Assembly (NCBI GenBank): GCA_029820295.1
Contig: JALGVA010000043.1
Span: forward strand, 1-33,973
Length of the DNA: 33,973 bases
Source: Candidatus Zipacnadia bacterium
GTDB taxonomy: Bacteria > Armatimonadota > Zipacnadia > Zipacnadales > UBA5352
Direction: 5' to 3'
Positions 30,948 through 33,973 of the stretch are shown piece by piece. The position numbers and the translations under genes are program-made. How positions within the stretch are numbered: position 1 is the stretch's first letter; each line of letters starts with the position of its first letter. The notes below the pieces were generated by a model that worked only from the letters and a program-made list of their open reading frames with translations, did no database searches and was not told the DNA's origin.

Positions 30948-33926
30948 CTACTCCGGCATCGTCATCTCGCCGCCGGGGGCGAGGACCACGATCTCGTGCG
31001 CGTAGGTGCGCTTCTCCTGGCCCTCGCTCACGCTGTCCCAGTTCTGGCGAGTCACCGTGTCGATGTACGACGCCTCGGACTCGTCGAAGGCCGACAGGTC
31101 GAACTCATCGGGCAGCGGCATCACCCGGTCGTTGTCCGCGCAGACGGTCACCTCGAAGCCCGACGCCAGGCGGTCGGGCGTCCAGAACCCCTCCTCGCCC
31201 CAGCGGTCGCCGGGCAGCGAGATCTCCATCTCCTTGCCCAGGTGCAGCATGCGGAAGCCCGTTCGGTCGATGCCCAGCCTCGGCAGATCGACGTGAACGG
31301 TCGCCACGCTCGGCACCGCGTCCGGGTAGAGCGCCACCGCCACCCAATCGCCCTTGCGCAGCGCGCTCATCACGCGGAAGCCACTGCCCTCGGCGTAGAC
31401 CTCGGGTGCGGACAGCTCGCGCACCAGCGCCGACAGCCAATCGGCCAGCTCCGGCGTGTCGCCCCTCTCCAGCTCGGTGAGCACATCGAGGTGCACCGCG
31501 ATCACCCGGCCCTGGCCGATGGTGTGCGCGGTGATCGCCGGCGAGCCGTCCTCGTCGAGGGCCGCGAGCACCTCAGTGCCCTCGAGCACCTGCACCGGCC
31601 GCCGCGCGGTCCCCGAAGGCAGCGCGACGCGGATGCCATTCGCGCTGAAGGTCGCAGGGGTCGCGGGCGCGTCTTCGGGCAGATCGCCGTAGGTGACGCC
31701 CAGCATCTGCGCCGACGCGTCGCGCTCGCCGGTGAGGTCGGCGTTGGCGACGGTCCAGTCTCCGCCCAGTGACAGGACCGTCCCGCCCGCCTCGACGAAA
31801 CCGCGCAGCGAGTCCATCACCTCCTGCGAGAGCCCGCGTACCGAGTAGGGCGCGGCGATGAGCAGCCGGTAGCGGTCGTGCAGTTCGGTGGCGCGCGAGA
31901 AGACCACCTCGATCGGCTGGTGGCGGGAGATGGCCTGCACGACCGCCTGCTCGCGGTTGACCGCCGGGCGCGGGTCGGCGACCAGCATCTGCAGGGCGTT
32001 CTGATGGTGCAGCAGCGCCACGCGAGCCAGCGACTGCGCCCCGGCCCACTGCCGCTGGTTGTGGATGTGGCGCTCGGCCTGCGCGCGCACCTTCGGGTTG
32101 TTGCCGTACATGATCATGCGCCAGAGCTGGTTGAAGGTGAACCAGATGCCGCCGGGGCTGTTGGCGCGCAGGCAGGCGGTGTTGTAGATGCCCCAGCCAT
32201 CGTGGGCGTGCGCCCAGCGCACGGTGCCGGGGTAGTAGCTCTCGGCGCTGGAACGCGGGCTGCAGATCAGGAAGTCGGCGCCCAGGCGCGCGAGCTGCAC
32301 GCTGTCCATGCCCCAGCACCAGCCCGAGGAGTAGTGGGCGGTGGCGAGGATCTCGAGCCCGTAGCGCAGGCCGCGGCTGTGGCAGTAGTCGATCAGGTCC
32401 TTCACATAGTCGGTGATCGCCCACTGCTTGAACAGGATGTAGCGGCGGCGCCAGACATCCTCGGCGTCGTCCCAGCCTCGCCCCAGCGCGAGCTTCTCGC
32501 CGATGTCGGCGGGCAGGCCCTCGCCGAAGCGCTCGCGGCTGAAGGCATCGAACGCCTCGAGGTCGTCGCCATGGAAGTCGGCGTAGGTGAACCACAGCTC
32601 GTCGTAGCAGCCCAGGCCCTGGAAGCTCTCGTAGCCGCCGTAGCGCTCGGCATACTCGTCGATGATCATATGGCAGCGCTCGCGCCAGAGGGGGCTGAGC
32701 ACGTCCTCGGGATAGGCGCGCGAGCCGTACATGTAGAGGTTACCGTCTGCGTCCTTCGCGCAGTACTTCTGCGCGAACGCCTCGGAGCGCGCGGTCGAAT
32801 GCCACGCCGCCCAGATGCGCATCCCCTCCTCGTCGGCGATCTGACACAGCATCTCCAGCGGGTCATAGTTGCGCACCCGCACCTCGGAGTCGGGCACGTT
32901 GGTGTTGTGCATCACGCGCTCGCCGGAGACGTCGGTCCAGTAGAGGATGTCGGTGACGCCCATCCACTTGAGCTGCAGCACGTCGGCGCGGAAGCGGCTG
33001 CGGACGAAGTCGAGCTGCTCGGGGGTGCGCGCGCCGCGCATGGCGTAGCCGCGCCAGGTCATCGAGTCGTAGGTGATGAAGAAGCGGCCGCCCAGCTCGG
33101 TGACCGGCGGGCGGGGCAGGTAGCTGCCGCGCAGCATCTCCTCCCCGAACCACGCGTCGGTGGGCAGCAGCGAACGCAGCTCGTCGAGCTGCAGGTCACG
33201 CTCGATGGTGGCGCGCGCGGCGGCGACCTCGGCGGCCGGGCGCTGCGTCAGGCGCTGCTCGCCCGCCGCCCAGGTCAACGAGTTCACGACAAGCTGCAGC
33301 TCCGCGCCCTCCGGCGGCCGCTCGCCCTGGGCATAGGTGGCGGGGTCGTAGTGGTAGCCGGGCACCATGCCCAGGAAGACCACGCGCCCCGGCTCGGCCT
33401 GGCCCGCCACCATGACCGGCGCGTCCGAGCGATCGCGGATCACCACCGTCCCCGCCGGCCCGGGCTCGAGCAGCAGGTGATCGTAGTAGGCGTGCTCGAA
33501 CTCGGCCGGCAGCAACGTAGCGAGCGGATGTTCGGGAGCCACGATGCGCACCAGAGTGTCCTCGCGGCGCCCCGAGACGCGGGCGGCGATCTCCGGATAC
33601 GGGGTTTCGGGCCGATCTCGGCCGCAGGCGGCATGCGCCAGCACCAGCCCGCCGCCCACGCCCACGAACACGCGGATGGCCTGCAGCGCCTGAGGCTGAT
33701 CGAGGCGCGTCGACCCGACGTAGAGCACGTCGTGCGCAAGCAGCGCGTCGCCGGTCAGCTCCGGGATGACGGTGGCGTCGATCTCCTGGTACTCCGCGAG
33801 TGCCTGCGCGACCGCTTTGCCGCCCAGGCCGTCGTCGTAGACAGCGACCTTGAGGGGCCGGGCGATGGCGAACGCCTCGGGGACGAGGGTCAGGGCGGCG
33901 ATGATGGCGATGGCACGCATGCGCAT
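30948..33926 (-). CDS. Secreted ThuA-like / TIM-barrel glycosidase-like protein
   Basis: A 992-aa exported protein. Residues 1-20 are a signal peptide (MRMRAIAIIAALTL start, AFA cleavage). Residues about 24-240 resemble a ThuA/glutamine-amidotransferase-like domain (VGVGGGLVLAHAACG, PGRVVFLGMVPG). Residues about 280-640 read as a TIM-barrel of the GH42-like/hypothetical-glycosidase group, with the acidic motif CYDELWFTY near 438 as an active-site candidate. Residues about 660-800 resemble a beta-galactosidase trimerisation-like domain (FVEAGGTVLSLGGDW), and a beta-rich tail completes it. The start at 33926 has GAGGAGGT upstream. It stands alone on its strand after the IS remnants. I cannot assign a GH family or substrate; galactosidase-like action is only suggested by fold order. 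Confidence 0.7.
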   Translation of the reverse strand: MRMRAIAIIAALTLVPEAFAIARPLKVAVYDDGLGGKAVAQALAEYQEIDATVIPELTGDALLAHDVLYVGSTRLDQPQALQAIRVFVGVGGGLVLAHAACGRDRPETPYPEIAARVSGRREDTLVRIVAPEHPLATLLPAEFEHAYYDHLLLEPGPAGTVVIRDRSDAPVMVAGQAEPGRVVFLGMVPGYHYDPATYAQGERPPEGAELQLVVNSLTWAAGEQRLTQRPAAEVAAARATIERDLQLDELRSLLPTDAWFGEEMLRGSYLPRPPVTELGGRFFITYDSMTWRGYAMRGARTPEQLDFVRSRFRADVLQLKWMGVTDILYWTDVSGERVMHNTNVPDSEVRVRNYDPLEMLCQIADEEGMRIWAAWHSTARSEAFAQKYCAKDADGNLYMYGSRAYPEDVLSPLWRERCHMIIDEYAERYGGYESFQGLGCYDELWFTYADFHGDDLEAFDAFSRERFGEGLPADIGEKLALGRGWDDAEDVWRRRYILFKQWAITDYVKDLIDYCHSRGLRYGLEILATAHYSSGWCWGMDSVQLARLGADFLICSPRSSAESYYPGTVRWAHAHDGWGIYNTACLRANSPGGIWFTFNQLWRMIMYGNNPKVRAQAERHIHNQRQWAGAQSLARVALLHHQNALQMLVADPRPAVNREQAVVQAISRHQPIEVVFSRATELHDRYRLLIAAPYSVRGLSQEVMDSLRGFVEAGGTVLSLGGDWTVANADLTGERDASAQMLGVTYGDLPEDAPATPATFSANGIRVALPSGTARRPVQVLEGTEVLAALDEDGSPAITAHTIGQGRVIAVHLDVLTELERGDTPELADWLSALVRELSAPEVYAEGSGFRVMSALRKGDWVAVALYPDAVPSVATVHVDLPRLGIDRTGFRMLHLGKEMEISLPGDRWGEEGFWTPDRLASGFEVTVCADNDRVMPLPDEFDLSAFDESEASYIDTVTRQNWDSVSEGQEKRTYAHEIVVLAPGGEMTMPE

Positions 33927-33973
33927 GACGGGACCTCCTCGCAGTCGTGCGGAGGGGCGGCGTTCCCACGCCG

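Overview
The window is very GC-rich (about 70% by eye) bacterial DNA with clear Shine-Dalgarno sites and ATG or GTG starts. I read 17 intact protein genes plus a small graveyard of mobile-element remnants. There are no rRNA, tRNA, replication or translation genes to fix the taxonomy. The gene content (secreted glycoside-active enzymes with jelly-roll N-termini, a DUF6785-type membrane protein, an FG-GAP lipoprotein, neutral-ceramidase-like and URO-D-like enzymes, many Gfo/Idh and DegT type enzymes) is typical of Armatimonadota and of Planctomycetota or Lentisphaerota-like lineages. Armatimonadota is my best guess, as inference only. A lipobox and signal peptides show export across a cytoplasmic membrane.

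Layout. 1-7 kb (+): PIG-L deacetylase, translationally coupled to a secreted glycosidase-like protein, then a secreted VIT/vWA/DUF4159 fusion, ending in strong hairpins. 7.1-9.7 kb: divergent neutral-ceramidase-like (-) and URO-D-like (+) genes with a palindrome between them. 9.8-22.6 kb (-): a long same-strand cluster, in transcription order FG-GAP lipoprotein, GH36-like alpha-galactosidase, class III aminotransferase, DegT aminotransferase, Gfo/Idh/MocA dehydrogenase, transglutaminase-like protein and two polysaccharide-deacetylase-fold proteins. 23.1-27.6 kb (+): heparinase II/III-like lyase followed by a B12-binding radical SAM enzyme. 27.7-29.7 kb (-): polytopic DUF6785-like membrane protein. 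29.9-30.9 kb: tyrosine-recombinase remnant, a 5' piece of an IS3 element, and an internally deleted IS630 element fused in frame to it. 30.9-33.9 kb (-): secreted ThuA-like/TIM-barrel protein.

How the genes may work together (inference): this looks like a glycan-processing region. Exported enzymes (GH36-like, heparinase-like, two TIM-barrel proteins) would cut or debranch a complex acidic or amino-substituted glycan. Cytosolic deacetylases, the sugar dehydrogenase and two PLP aminotransferases would handle amino-sugar or cyclitol intermediates. No SusC/SusD pair, TonB receptor, ABC sugar transporter, sulfatase or dedicated regulator is visible, so uptake and control are unexplained; the DUF6785-like protein is the only transporter candidate. 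Two families of intergenic stem-loop repeats occur in the spacers. The most unusual items are the IS3/IS630 chimeric reading frame, the VIT-vWA-DUF4159 fusion and the dehydrogenase/double-aminotransferase module in a glycoside hydrolase cluster.
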